From CAJQQK01 sp963696075 (lineage in GTDB: Bacteria > Pseudomonadota > Alphaproteobacteria > Rhizobiales > Hyphomicrobiaceae), in the NCBI GenBank assembly GCA_963696075.1, contig CAVOJD010000006.1, forward strand, positions 434,001-498,000: a stretch of 64,000 nt of DNA, given 5' to 3'. This document shows positions 34,332 through 45,518 of this stretch, piece by piece. Below the pieces are notes generated by a model, which was not told where the DNA came from, made no database searches, and worked only from the letters and a program-made list of their open reading frames with translations. Positions within the stretch are counted from its first letter, which is position 1. Each line of letters opens with the position of its first letter. A program made the position numbers and the translations under genes.

Positions 34332-35321
34332 ATGATTATTGAATTCATCGACCTGATCATGAGGCCGCAATTCCTCGTGATGGTCGCCGCCGCGATCGCA
34401 GCCTTTGCGACCGTGCTCACGATTGCGATGCCGATGCTCGATCGGGATCGCATGAGTCAGCGCGTTCGGGTCATGGCGACGGAGCGCGACAAGATGCGCG
34501 CCACCCGCCTTGCCGAGATGAAGACCAAGGACGGCGGCAAGACCCAACTGCGCCAGGCCCCCAAGGGCTTCATGGCCCAGCTCGTCGACCAGTTCGACCT
34601 GCGTTCGAAGTTCGAAACGGACGACCTCAAGAACAAGCTCAAGATGGCAGGCATGCGCGGCCAGGCGCCGCTCTATGCCTTCGTCTTCTTCCGCATGATC
34701 ATGCCACCGGCTGTCTTCGTGGCAGCCCTCGTCTATCTCTTCGTCATCGCCCCGGGCCTCGACTACCCGGTGCCGGTCAAACTGATGATGGCGGCAGGCG
34801 CCGGCTTCCTCGGCTTCTATCTGCCGAACATGTTCCTCGAAAACATCATCCAGCGCCGTCAGCAGTCGCTCAAGGATGCCTTCCCGGATGCCCTCGACAT
34901 GCTGCTCATCTGCGTCCAGTCGGGCATGTCGATCGAGGCGGCCTTCGCCAAGGTCGCGAAGGAAATCTCGAACCAGTCGATCGAACTCGCCGAGGAATTC
35001 TCTCTGACGACCGCGGAACTGTCCTACCTTCAGGACCGTCGCCAGGCCTTCGAGAACCTCGGCAACCGGACCGGTCTGCCAGGCATCAAGTCGGTCGCCA
35101 CCGCCCTCGTCCAGTCCGAGCGCTACGGTACCCCGGTTGGTCAGGCTCTGCGCGTTATGGCTAAGGAAAACCGCGACATGCGCATGATGGAAGCCGAAAA
35201 GAAGGCCGCGGCCCTGCCGCCGAAGCTGACGGTTCCGATGATCCTGTTCTTCCTGCCAGTTCTGTTCGTGGTCATCCTCGGTCCCGCCGCGATCCAGGTC
35301 ATGGAAATGCAGAACAAGTAG
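34332..35321 (+). CDS. tadC: Flp pilus inner-membrane platform protein TadC
   Basis: A 329-residue F-domain protein paired with TadB. It has membrane helices at about 15-35, 115-165 and 295-320 and an F domain with AFPDALDMLLICVQSGMSIEAAFAKVAKEI and NRTGLPGIKSVATALVQSERYGTPVGQALRVMA. It completes the platform of the Flp pilus. Last gene of the pilus operon; a strong terminator follows 36 bases after the stop. Confidence 0.93.
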   Translation: MIIEFIDLIMRPQFLVMVAAAIAAFATVLTIAMPMLDRDRMSQRVRVMATERDKMRATRLAEMKTKDGGKTQLRQAPKGFMAQLVDQFDLRSKFETDDLKNKLKMAGMRGQAPLYAFVFFRMIMPPAVFVAALVYLFVIAPGLDYPVPVKLMMAAGAGFLGFYLPNMFLENIIQRRQQSLKDAFPDALDMLLICVQSGMSIEAAFAKVAKEISNQSIELAEEFSLTTAELSYLQDRRQAFENLGNRTGLPGIKSVATALVQSERYGTPVGQALRVMAKENRDMRMMEAEKKAAALPPKLTVPMILFFLPVLFVVILGPAAIQVMEMQNK

Positions 35322-35357
35322 GCCAAGACCGTCACTGTGAAATGTATCGTCGACACA

Positions 35358-35384
35358 AGCGGCAGGAGCAGGTCTCCTGCCGCT
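35358..35384 (+). terminator. Terminator at end of the pilus operon
   Basis: AGCGGCAGGAG and CTCCTGCCGCT form an 11-bp stem with loop CAGGT, followed by TTCGTTT. It also lies just before the stop of the convergent pheA gene and may serve both. Confidence 0.85.
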
Positions 35385-35395
35385 TTCGTTTGACT

Positions 35396-36313
35396 CTATT
35401 CGACCGGCGGCTGATTGCGCTTTTCGATCTCGAGGCGATGCGGGCTCGCGTTATAGGTGCCAAGCACGATCAGCTCGCTCGAAAAGAACGAAAGCTCCTC
35501 CAAGGCAAGGCGCACGCCACGCTCTGAGGGATGGCCCTCGATGTCGGCGTAAAACATCGTTGCCGTGAACGTGCCCTCGATCTGATAGCTCTCGAGTTTC
35601 GTCATGTTGACGCCGTTGGTCGCAAACCCGCCCATCGCCTTGTAGAGCGCCGCGGGCACGTTGCGCACCCGGAACACGAACGTCGTCACGAACGGTCCGG
35701 CGCCGGGCTCCGCGTCGTCCGGCTCGCTGGCCAGGATCACGAACCGCGTCGTGTTGTGCTCTGCATCCTCGACGTCGGATGCAAGGATTTCGAGGCCGTA
35801 GATCTCGGCGGCCAATGCCGGCGCCAGTGCCGCTTTGGTCTTGTCCCCCCATTCCGCGACTTCGCGCGCAGCCCCCGCCGTATCGCCCGACACATGTGCC
35901 TTCGCACCGATCTTGCGAATGATGTTGCGACACTGCCCAAGCGCATGAATGTGGCTGTAGATATCGGTGAGCTGGTCGAGGCTGGCCCCTTTGAGGCCCA
36001 TCAGCTGGAACCGGATCGGCAGGAAGTGTTCGCCAACGATATAGAGCCCGGCGCTGGGCAGAAGGTGGTGGACGTCGGCAACCCGGCCCGCAAGCGTGTT
36101 CTCGATCGGGATCATGGCGTAGGTCGCCTCGCCCGACTTCACCGCCTGCAACGCATCCTCGAAGGTCGGGCACGGCAACGGCTCCATGCCCGGGAACCGT
36201 TCCAGGCACGCAACATGCGAATTGGCGCCCGACTCACCTTGATAGGCGATCCGTCCCGTCACTGGCTTGGCGCCCTGTCCGTTCGCATCGCCCGGATTTT
36301 CCCGTGCATTCAT
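35396..36313 (-). CDS. pheA: Prephenate dehydratase
   Basis: A 305-residue monofunctional enzyme converting prephenate to phenylpyruvate in phenylalanine synthesis. The catalytic domain begins GRIAYQGESGANSH and contains the active-site NTTRFVIL; an ACT domain follows (about residues 205-285) with the GVNMTKLESYQIEG allosteric segment, where phenylalanine would bind. There is no chorismate mutase domain. It lies 32 bases after kdsB on the same strand, and with the divergent cytochrome c gene makes the cycM-kdsB-pheA group seen in rhizobia. Confidence 0.94.
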   Translation of the reverse strand: MNARENPGDANGQGAKPVTGRIAYQGESGANSHVACLERFPGMEPLPCPTFEDALQAVKSGEATYAMIPIENTLAGRVADVHHLLPSAGLYIVGEHFLPIRFQLMGLKGASLDQLTDIYSHIHALGQCRNIIRKIGAKAHVSGDTAGAAREVAEWGDKTKAALAPALAAEIYGLEILASDVEDAEHNTTRFVILASEPDDAEPGAGPFVTTFVFRVRNVPAALYKAMGGFATNGVNMTKLESYQIEGTFTATMFYADIEGHPSERGVRLALEELSFFSSELIVLGTYNASPHRLEIEKRNQPPVE

Positions 36314-36345
36314 GTGTTCACGTTCCTGCTCTCAAGGGTCATACT

Positions 36346-37107
36346 CTATCGAGTAGAGTTGTCTTTGTCTGGCGCCAGCATGTCGCGAGCGCGCTCCAGG
36401 TCAGCGGGTGTGTCGACCCCCAGCGGCACCGTGTCAACAATCGCAACGTCGATCCGCATGCCGTTCTCAAGCGCCCTCAGTTGTTCCAGTTTCTCTCGTT
36501 GCTCGAGCGGCGAGGGTCTCATGCTAACGAAACGCTCCAGCGCCGCGCGCCGGTACCCGTAGATGCCGATGTGATGATAAAGCGGCCCCTCGCCTGTTGG
36601 TGCCGTTGCCCGGGTAAAATAAAGCGCCCTGAGCCGCCCGGGTTCGGACTGGCCAATCGTGCTGCCAACAACCTTTACGACGTTCGCAGAGGTCTTCTCG
36701 TCGTCCGTGCGGATTTCGGCGGCGAGCGTCGTGATCGCCGTCTCCCGGTTCGAAAACGTCTCCAAGCATGTCCGCACGAGCTGGGGCTCGAGGGTTGGCA
36801 GATCACCCTGCAGATTGATGATGAAATCCGCATCCAGTTCCGGGTCGATCCGACTGACCGCCTCGAAAATTCGGTCGGAACCCGATTGGTGGTCATTTCG
36901 CGTGATGGCGGCTTCACCACCGGCCGCCCGGATCACTGAGGCGATTTCTTCCGAATCGGTAGCAACGACAACTCGGCCGATCTCAGCCGCCATTGCCCGC
37001 TCCCAGACATGCACGATCATCGCCCGGCCGTGGATATCCGCCAAAGGCTTACCCGGCAGCCGCGTCGCCTCCAGCCGGGCGGGAATACACACGATGCATC
37101 GCGACAT
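36346..37107 (-). CDS. kdsB: 3-deoxy-manno-octulosonate cytidylyltransferase
   Basis: A 253-residue enzyme that activates KDO with CTP to CMP-KDO for lipopolysaccharide core synthesis. Motifs are IPARLEATRLPGKPLADI at the N-terminus (nucleotide loop), VVVATDSEEIASVI, QSGSDRIFEAV, INLQGDLPTLEP and YGYRRAALERFV. Length and motifs are complete. It is divergent from the cytochrome c gene and upstream of pheA in the same unit. It shows that the organism makes KDO-containing LPS. Confidence 0.95.
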   Translation of the reverse strand: MSRCIVCIPARLEATRLPGKPLADIHGRAMIVHVWERAMAAEIGRVVVATDSEEIASVIRAAGGEAAITRNDHQSGSDRIFEAVSRIDPELDADFIINLQGDLPTLEPQLVRTCLETFSNRETAITTLAAEIRTDDEKTSANVVKVVGSTIGQSEPGRLRALYFTRATAPTGEGPLYHHIGIYGYRRAALERFVSMRPSPLEQREKLEQLRALENGMRIDVAIVDTVPLGVDTPADLERARDMLAPDKDNSTR

Positions 37108-37306
37108 GGCGTCCTGTCCTTCTGGATTTGCCGGGAAGTCGGTGACAAAAAGTCTCGCCCTGACCGTCTAGAACAATGAGCGAGATGCTTGCAACCGGGA
37201 TGGGAAAACATATAGTGCGGCCAAATTGGGCCGGCGCAGACGAGATTCTGCACGCGACAAGGCGCCCGTTTGTGGGCGTCAACCGGCGAGGAGGAGCTTC
37301 GGGACG

Positions 37307-37918
37307 ATGAACAGCGATACGTTTAACTGGCTGGCGATGGCCGCACTATCCGCATTGCTGATCATATTCGGGACACCGGTCCTCGTCGAGGTCGTAAAGG
37401 GCGGACACGCCGAGCATCACGGCGAGGAAGGCTACAAGCTTCCCGTTGAAGTCGCCTCAGCTTCCGCCGGCGGCACCGCCGCGCCGGAAGAAAAGGCCTT
37501 CAGCCTTCTGACGGTCGCAGCCCAGTTCCCGAACACCAGCGAAGAAGCCGGCCAGCGCCTCTTCAAGCAGTGCGCCGCCTGCCATACCGTCAACGAAGGC
37601 GGAAAGAACGGCATCGGCCCGAACCTCTGGAACATCGTTGGCCGGGGTAAGGGCTCCATTGACGGCTTCAACTACTCGAACGCCATGAAGGAAAAAGGCG
37701 GCGTCTGGGGCTTCGATGAGCTTGCCAACTTCGTCCACGACCCGAAGGGTTGGCTGAGCGGCACGAAAATGGCCTACCGGGGTCTCAAGAAGGATGAGGA
37801 TGTTGCTGCCATGCTGCTTTACCTGCGCAGCCTGAGTGGCGACCCGAAACCCCTGCCGGCCGCCGAAGCACAGCCGGCCGCGACACCCGCCGAGAAAACT
37901 GAAACGGCGCCCAAATAG
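37307..37918 (+). CDS. cycM: Membrane-anchored cytochrome c (CycM type)
   Basis: A 203-residue protein: an uncleaved N-terminal helix (WLAMAALSALLIIFGTPVLVEVV), a short linker, then a mitochondrial-type cytochrome c domain with heme-binding CAACH (in LFKQCAACHTVNEGGKNGIGPNLWNIVGR), the axial methionine in GTKMAYRGLKK, and a proline-alanine tail. It carries electrons from the bc1 complex to cytochrome oxidase at the periplasmic face. GGAGG precedes the chosen ATG. Position next to kdsB supports the name. Confidence 0.9.
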   Translation: MNSDTFNWLAMAALSALLIIFGTPVLVEVVKGGHAEHHGEEGYKLPVEVASASAGGTAAPEEKAFSLLTVAAQFPNTSEEAGQRLFKQCAACHTVNEGGKNGIGPNLWNIVGRGKGSIDGFNYSNAMKEKGGVWGFDELANFVHDPKGWLSGTKMAYRGLKKDEDVAAMLLYLRSLSGDPKPLPAAEAQPAATPAEKTETAPK

Positions 37919-38136
37919 CGCATCGCGCCTCGGCTTGCCGCGTTACCAATATTTAAGGCCAGTTATCAGCCTGTTTGTGCGACCCTGCTCCTCGTCGAGT
38001 GGGGTCCACCTGCGTTTGGGCGCCCGCAAACACTTGAATTCTGAACCCAACGCCATGATTGATGGTGTTGGCCATCCGCCCGGCCATAATTTTGGATAGC
38101 TTCGAGCCGCAACGAAACCGACGAGTGAGGCATAGA

Positions 38137-39960
38137 ATGGCAGCGCTTTTGACCACCACGAAACGCCTGGCGACGGCCGTGATTGCAACGATCATGTTCG
38201 CCGGGCCGGTGCTGGCCAACGGTTCGCATGGGCTCTCAATCTTTGGTGAGCTGAAATATCCGCCAGACTTCAAGCACTTCGACTACGTCAATCCGGATGC
38301 GCCGAAAGGCGGACGTATGTCGACGATTGGCGGTATCAGCTTCGACAGCTTCAACCCCTTTATTCTTAAGGGTGATTCGGCAGCCGGCCTCAGTTTGTTG
38401 TTCGACACCCTCGTCGAAGCCGCCCAGGACGAGCCCGACGCCGCATACGGCCTTGTCGCGCAGTCCATTGAGCGCACATCGGACGGGCGCTCAATTACCT
38501 TCCATCTTCGCCCCGAGGCCCGCTTCTCCGACGGTTCACCCCTGACCGCGGACGATGTCGTTTTCTCATTTACGACCCTCAAGGAGAAAGGCCACCCCTC
38601 CTACCGCTTCGCGTTGCGCGATGTGGAAGCGGTCACCGCTGACGGCCCCCACAAGGTGACCTACACCTTCACGGGCAACCGCCTGCGCGATCTGCCCCTG
38701 ACCGTCGGCGGCCTCCCGATTTTGTCGAAGGCCTATTACGACAATGTCGATTTCACGAAGACGTCGTTGACCGCGCCCCTCGGCTCCGGGCCCTACAAAT
38801 TGACCAACTACCGCGCGAACGCGTTCGTCGAATACACCCGCCGCGATGATTATTGGGCGAAGGACCTGCCCGTCATGCGCGGCCGGTACAATTTCGATAC
38901 GCTGCGCTTCCAGTACTACAAGGACAGAGGCGCGGGCTTCCTGGGGCTCTCAGCCGGCGAATATGACCTGCGCGAGGAATTCACATCGAAGCAATGGGCG
39001 ACCGCTTACGACTTTCCCGCCATCAAGGATGGCCGCGTGAAGCTGCTCACGCTGCCTGACGAAAACCCCTCCGGCACCCAGGGCTGGTTCCTCAATACCC
39101 GCCTTGCCAAATTCTCCGATCCCCGCGTGCGCCGTGCGATCGGCTACGCGTTCGACTTCGAATGGTCGAACCGCAACCTGTTCTACAATCTCTATAAGCG
39201 CACCACGAGCTACTTCGAGAATTCGAACATGAAGGCCGAGGGCAAGCCCTCACCGGAAGAACTGGCGATCCTGGAGCCCTACCGCGACAGACTGCCGGCA
39301 GAAGTGTTGGGCGACGTCGAGACCCCGCCCGTCTCCGACAGCTCGGGCCGCGACCGCAAGCTCCTGCGCGAAGCCGATAACCTGTTGAAAGACGCCGGTT
39401 GGGCGCTCGATGGACGCAGGCGCGTCAACGCCAAGGGCGAACAGCTCAAGATCGAGTTCATTCGCGTCGATGCCGCCTTTGACCGCATCATCTCGCCCTT
39501 CATCACAAACCTGAAGCTGCTTGGCATCGAAGCCAGCATCCGTCCCGTCGACGCCTCTCAATACGAGCAACGCCTCAAGTCATTTGATTTCGACGTTGCG
39601 ATTGCCCGTTTTGTCATGAGCAAGTCGCCCGGCGTCGAGCTGCGCAACTATTTCTCCTCCGACGTCGCTGACGTCAACGGCAGCCGCAACCTTGCCGGCA
39701 TCAAGAACCCGGTCGTCGACGAACTCATCGACAAGGCGATGGGCGCGACCAGCCGCGGACAGCTCGTCACCACCGTCAAGGTGCTTGATCGGGTCCTCAG
39801 AGCCTATAACTATTGGGTGCCCCACTGGTACAAGGCATCCCATAACCTTGCTTACTGGGATCGCTTCTCACGCCCACAGGACAAGCCGAAGTATGCGCGC
39901 GGAATTCTCGACACCTGGTGGTATGATGAAGCGAAGGCGGCCGCCCTTGCGGACCGCTGA
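38137..39960 (+). CDS. yejA: Peptide ABC transporter substrate-binding protein (YejA-like)
   Basis: A 607-residue family-5 extracellular solute-binding protein with a signal peptide (ATAVIATIMFAGPVLA). Characteristic blocks are ANGSHGLSIFGELKYPPDFKHFDYVNPDAPKGG, the VFSFTTLKEKGHP segment, GSGPYKL and FDFEWSNRNLFYNLYKRT, which match the YejA subgroup. It binds oligopeptides, and in enterobacteria microcin C, in the periplasm for import. ATG at 38137 follows GTGAGG. First gene of yejABEF; 61 bases to yejB. Confidence 0.9.
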   Translation: MAALLTTTKRLATAVIATIMFAGPVLANGSHGLSIFGELKYPPDFKHFDYVNPDAPKGGRMSTIGGISFDSFNPFILKGDSAAGLSLLFDTLVEAAQDEPDAAYGLVAQSIERTSDGRSITFHLRPEARFSDGSPLTADDVVFSFTTLKEKGHPSYRFALRDVEAVTADGPHKVTYTFTGNRLRDLPLTVGGLPILSKAYYDNVDFTKTSLTAPLGSGPYKLTNYRANAFVEYTRRDDYWAKDLPVMRGRYNFDTLRFQYYKDRGAGFLGLSAGEYDLREEFTSKQWATAYDFPAIKDGRVKLLTLPDENPSGTQGWFLNTRLAKFSDPRVRRAIGYAFDFEWSNRNLFYNLYKRTTSYFENSNMKAEGKPSPEELAILEPYRDRLPAEVLGDVETPPVSDSSGRDRKLLREADNLLKDAGWALDGRRRVNAKGEQLKIEFIRVDAAFDRIISPFITNLKLLGIEASIRPVDASQYEQRLKSFDFDVAIARFVMSKSPGVELRNYFSSDVADVNGSRNLAGIKNPVVDELIDKAMGATSRGQLVTTVKVLDRVLRAYNYWVPHWYKASHNLAYWDRFSRPQDKPKYARGILDTWWYDEAKAAALADR

Positions 39961-40021
39961 ACGTTCACCAGCCCACCCGTCATCAACCCTCAGATGTAAG
40001 CCTTGGGAGTAGACGACCTGA

Positions 40022-41140
40022 ATGGCCGCTTACCTCATCAAGCGACTGCTTTTGATCATTCCGACATTGCTCGGGATCATGGCGATCAACTTTGTGATTA
40101 TCCAGTTCGCACCGGGTGGCCCCGTCGAGCAGGTCATCGCGCAGTTGACCGGCACGGCTGGCGGCGCGACCTCGCAGATCTCCGGCGGCGGTGGAGATGG
40201 ACTAGGCTCCGGCGCGGCGCCCGCCACCCTCAATGAGACCGCTGGCGATGCCTCCTCCCAGTATCGCGGCGCCCAGGGGCTGGACCCTGAATTCATCAAG
40301 GAGCTCGAGAAGCAGTTCGGCTTCGACAAGCCCGCGCATGAGCGCTTCCTGCTGATGATGAAGAACTACCTGACGTTCAATTTCGGAAACAGCTACTTCC
40401 GCGACAAGCCCGTCATCGACCTCATCATAGAGAAACTGCCCGTCTCGATTTCACTCGGCGTCTGGATGCTGATCATCTCCTACATGGTCGCGATCCCGCT
40501 CGGCATCCGCAAGGCCGTCAATGATGGGTCGCCGTTCGACGTGTGGACCAGCGCCGCCCTTGTCGTCGGCTACGCGCTGCCTGGCTTCATGGTCGGCGTC
40601 TTCCTGCTCGTTGTTTTCGCCGGCGGCTCGTTCCTCCAGATATTCCCCCTCGGCCAGCTCACCTCCGACAACTGGCACACCCTCTCGCTGTTCGAGAAAG
40701 TCACCGACTATTTCTGGCACCTCGTCCTGCCGCTGACCGCGATGGTGATCGGCGCTTTCACGACCCTGACGTTCCTGACCAAGAATTCCTTCATCGACGA
40801 GATCCGCAAACAGTACGTTCTGACGGCCCGCTCCAAGGGACTGACCGAGAACCAGGTCCTCTACGGGCACATCTTCCGCAACGCCATGCTGCTCATCATC
40901 GCGGGCTTCCCGGCAGCCTTCGTCTCCGCATTCCTCACCGGCTCCCTGCTGATCGAGGCAATCTTCTCGCTCGACGGTCTGGGTCTTTTGGGCTTTGAAA
41001 GCGTCATCAAGCGCGACTACCCCGTCGTCTTTGCAACGCTTTACATTTTCGCGCTGATCGGGCTTCTCGTGCAGCTCGTCTCGGATTTCGTCTACACGAT
41101 CGTAGATCCGCGTATCGACTTCGAAAGCCGGGAGGTGTGA
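40022..41140 (+). CDS. yejB: ABC transporter permease YejB
   Basis: A 372-residue permease with the first helix LIKRLLLIIPTLLGIMAINFVIIQFAPGGPVEQ and five further helices. The EAA motif for contact with the ATPase is ARSKGLTENQVLYGHIFRNAML. A glycine-rich periplasmic loop (about residues 45-90, with SGGGGDG) is longer than in enterobacterial YejB but is usual in alphaproteobacteria. Six bases separate it from yejE. Confidence 0.93.
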   Translation: MAAYLIKRLLLIIPTLLGIMAINFVIIQFAPGGPVEQVIAQLTGTAGGATSQISGGGGDGLGSGAAPATLNETAGDASSQYRGAQGLDPEFIKELEKQFGFDKPAHERFLLMMKNYLTFNFGNSYFRDKPVIDLIIEKLPVSISLGVWMLIISYMVAIPLGIRKAVNDGSPFDVWTSAALVVGYALPGFMVGVFLLVVFAGGSFLQIFPLGQLTSDNWHTLSLFEKVTDYFWHLVLPLTAMVIGAFTTLTFLTKNSFIDEIRKQYVLTARSKGLTENQVLYGHIFRNAMLLIIAGFPAAFVSAFLTGSLLIEAIFSLDGLGLLGFESVIKRDYPVVFATLYIFALIGLLVQLVSDFVYTIVDPRIDFESREV

Positions 41141-41146
41141 TCCGAA

Positions 41147-42369
41147 ATGGCCGTCGAAGTTGAAGCAGAACGTCGCGTCTCGGGCCCCGCCGCGCGCGCA
41201 CGCGCCGCAGCCAGCGATAACCCCGGGCTATGGAGCCGCATCCGCCGCTCGCTTGAGCTGACGCCGATCAACCGCCGCCGCTGGAACAATTTCAAGGCCA
41301 ACCGCCGCGGCTATTGGAGCCTGTGGGTCTTCCTGACCGTCTTCGTCGTCTCGATGCTGGCCAACGTGATCGCCAACGATCGCCCCATCCTGGCGAGCTA
41401 TAAGGGGGAGATCATGTTCCCCGTGCTCTTCGAATATCCGGAAGACAAGATCGGCGGCTTCCTCGCCACCATCGACTACCGCGAAGAGTTCGCGCGCGAG
41501 GAGATCAACGCCCACGGCTGGATGATCTGGCCCCCGATTCGTTATTCCTACGACACCGTCAACAACAACTACCCCAACCGCAAAACCGAAAACGGCGACT
41601 GCCTCGGCTTCCCCGCCCCACCCTATTGGTTGAGCCCAAACCAATACTGCGACGCCGATGATGCCGCAAAGCTCGCCCAGTATCACGCCTTCGGTAACCG
41701 CAACTGGCTTGGAACCGACGACCAGGGCCGCGATGTCGCAGCGCGCGTCCTCTACGGCATGCGCATTTCGATCCTCTTCGGCCTGATCCTCACCGGGCTC
41801 GCCTCGATGATCGGCATCGCAGCCGGCGCCGTGCAGGGCTACTTCGGCGGCCTCGTCGACCTCATCGCCCAGCGGATCCTCGAGATCTGGTCGTCGATGC
41901 CCTATCTCTACGTGCTCATCATCATCTCATCGGTCCTCATTCCGGGCTTCTGGACGCTGCTCGGCATCATGCTGCTCTTCTCATGGACCTCGCTCGTCGG
42001 CGTCGTGCGCGCGGAATTCCTGCGCGGGCGCAATTTCGAATACATCACTGCGGCCCGCGCCCTCGGCGTCTCGAATACGACGATCATGTTCAAGCACCTG
42101 CTGCCGAACGCAATGGTCGCAACCCTCACCTTCCTGCCCTTCCAGTTGACCGCCGCCATCACGGCGCTGACCGCACTCGATTTCCTCGGCCTCGGCCTGC
42201 CGCCCGGCTCCCCCTCGCTCGGTGAACTCCTGCGCCAGGGCAAGGACAACCTCCAGGCCCCGTGGCTCGCGCTGACGGCTTCTTCTCGATCGCGCTGCTC
42301 TTGAGCCTGCTCGTCTTCATCGGCGAAGCGGTCCGCGATGCCCTCGATCCGCGCAAGACGTTCAGATAG
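41147..42369 (+). pseudogene. yejE: ABC transporter permease YejE, frameshifted near its 3' end
   Basis: The frame from 41147 encodes helices and the EAA motif (ARALGVSNTTIMFKHLLPNAM) and runs as expected to LQAPWLALTA, then goes out of frame near 42275 and stops at 42304. One base lower, the family's C-terminus resumes (FFSIALLLSLLVFIGEAVRDALDPRKTFR) and ends at 42369, just before yejF. A single missing base explains this. YejE pairs with YejB in the peptide importer. The change affects only the last helix, and error in the sequence is a likely cause. Confidence 0.88.
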
Positions 42370-42379
42370 AGGCTCGCAA

Positions 42380-44020
<1,641 letters not shown>

Positions 44021-44035
44021 CAACGAGGAAACTCC

Positions 44036-44983
44036 ATGGCCCTTTTGATAATCGGCTCCGACCGTGCCGGTGAATTCCACGACATGGCCTGCAAGGCCGC
44101 ACCGGATCGCGACGTGCGCCTGTGGCCGGAAGCGGGAAATCGCGAAGATGTCCGCTACGCTCTCGCCTGGCACCCGCCGGAAGGTGAACTTGCGACATTC
44201 CCGAACCTGCGCCTGGTCGTCTCAGTCGGCGCCGGCGTCGACCACCTGTTCCGGGACGAGGCCCTCCCCGATGTACCGATCGTGCGCTATGTCGACCCTG
44301 ACCTGACAACGCGCATGGTCCAGTACGTCGTCCTCCACACCCTCTTCCACGTCCGCCGCATGAGCGAGCATCTGGACCAGCAGCGCGCCCGGCGGTGGGA
44401 ATACCTGCCCGAGCCGATGCCCGGCGAAGTCCGCGTTGGCATCATGGGGATCGGTGTGCTGGGCCAGGCCGCCGCGAACGCGCTCAAGGGCCTCGGCTAT
44501 CAGGTCCGCGGCTGGAGCCGGTCACCGAAAACGGTCAACGGCGTTGAATGCTTCGCGGGAGAAGACGGCCTCGATGCCTTCCTCGCCGGCACCGACATCC
44601 TCGTTGTCCTCTTGCCGCTGACCCCCGATACCCGCCACGTCATTGATGCAGCCCTGCTGGCGAAGCTTTCGACGTCCGGCCGCCATCACCGCCTGCCCGG
44701 GCCGGTCCTTGTCAACGCCGGCCGCGGCGGCCTGCAGGTCGAGGACGATATCCGCAAATGCCTCGCCGACGGCACATTGTATGCTGCCAGCCTCGACGTG
44801 TTCGAGACCGAGCCGCTGCCCGCCGACAGCCCGCTCTGGCAGCAGAACAACCTCGTGATCACACCGCACAACGCCGCCGAAAGCGCGACCGAAAGCATCG
44901 TCAGGTACTTCATTCGCCAGATCACGCGCCTCGAAGCGGGCGAGCCTTTGGAGAACGTCGTCGATCCGAAGACGGGCTACTGA
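44036..44983 (+). CDS. ghrA: Glyoxylate/hydroxypyruvate reductase A-like dehydrogenase
   Basis: A 315-residue D-isomer-specific 2-hydroxyacid dehydrogenase. The NAD(P) fold has GIMGIGVLGQAAANAL; catalytic residues are the arginine in VLVNAGRGG, the glutamate in DVFETEPLPADSPLW and the histidine in ITPHNAAESA. This set fits the GhrA subgroup, which reduces glyoxylate and hydroxypyruvate. GAGGAAACTCC precedes the ATG. It follows yejF by 15 bases and may be co-transcribed, without an obvious functional link. Confidence 0.88.
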   Translation: MALLIIGSDRAGEFHDMACKAAPDRDVRLWPEAGNREDVRYALAWHPPEGELATFPNLRLVVSVGAGVDHLFRDEALPDVPIVRYVDPDLTTRMVQYVVLHTLFHVRRMSEHLDQQRARRWEYLPEPMPGEVRVGIMGIGVLGQAAANALKGLGYQVRGWSRSPKTVNGVECFAGEDGLDAFLAGTDILVVLLPLTPDTRHVIDAALLAKLSTSGRHHRLPGPVLVNAGRGGLQVEDDIRKCLADGTLYAASLDVFETEPLPADSPLWQQNNLVITPHNAAESATESIVRYFIRQITRLEAGEPLENVVDPKTGY

Positions 44984-45034
44984 GCAAGCCGTCCAATTTG
45001 GCTTGCCCGCTCTACCTCTGGGAAATGGTCTAAC

Positions 45035-45406
45035 TCAGAGTTGTCCGCGCCGCCGCGTACCTCTTGCCCGATGGCGGCCACGACCACGGAAACGGTTGAC
45101 GAACGGCAGGCCAACCCGGCTGCGTGAGCGTGTCGTCGTGCCATAGTAGTGATGGTGCGATGTGCTCGTGACGCGCTTCGTCACGTCCTTGATCGAGATG
45201 TGCAGCGGCGTCCGGTTCGGGTTGATGATGACATGGCTCGGAGCCGGAAGAGGACGGAACACACGCACACCGGATTCAAGCGAGACCGTCGCCCCATAGA
45301 ACGCGCGCGGCTCGATCCGAATAGTTTTCGCATCACCGGCCTGAGCGGCAGCTGCAGCTGAAATCAGGGTCGCAAGACCGAGTGCAAGTGTCATGAGAGT
45401 ACGCAT
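45035..45406 (-). CDS. Hypothetical exported basic protein
   Basis: A 123-residue protein with a clear signal peptide (MRTLMTLALGLATLISAAAAAQAGDA). The mature part contains beta-like stretches (GVRVFRPLPAPSHVIINPNRTP) and an arginine-rich tail with histidines and tyrosines (SHHHYYGTTTRSRSR...). Function unknown. The ATG at 45406 is chosen because AAGGA is ten bases upstream; a GTG two codons earlier is too close. An AT-rich stretch (45420-45518) upstream on this strand likely carries its promoter. Confidence 0.7.
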   Translation of the reverse strand: MRTLMTLALGLATLISAAAAAQAGDAKTIRIEPRAFYGATVSLESGVRVFRPLPAPSHVIINPNRTPLHISIKDVTKRVTSTSHHHYYGTTTRSRSRVGLPFVNRFRGRGRHRARGTRRRGQL

Positions 45407-45518
45407 CGCCACCAGTTCCTTTGTCGTCGTTCAGAGTGCTGGTGGAAGTATAGTAAAAGTTAAGGAAGTGGATGAGAAAGATAAGGCAAAAGATTAATAA
45501 GAGAGAGATTTCAGGGGG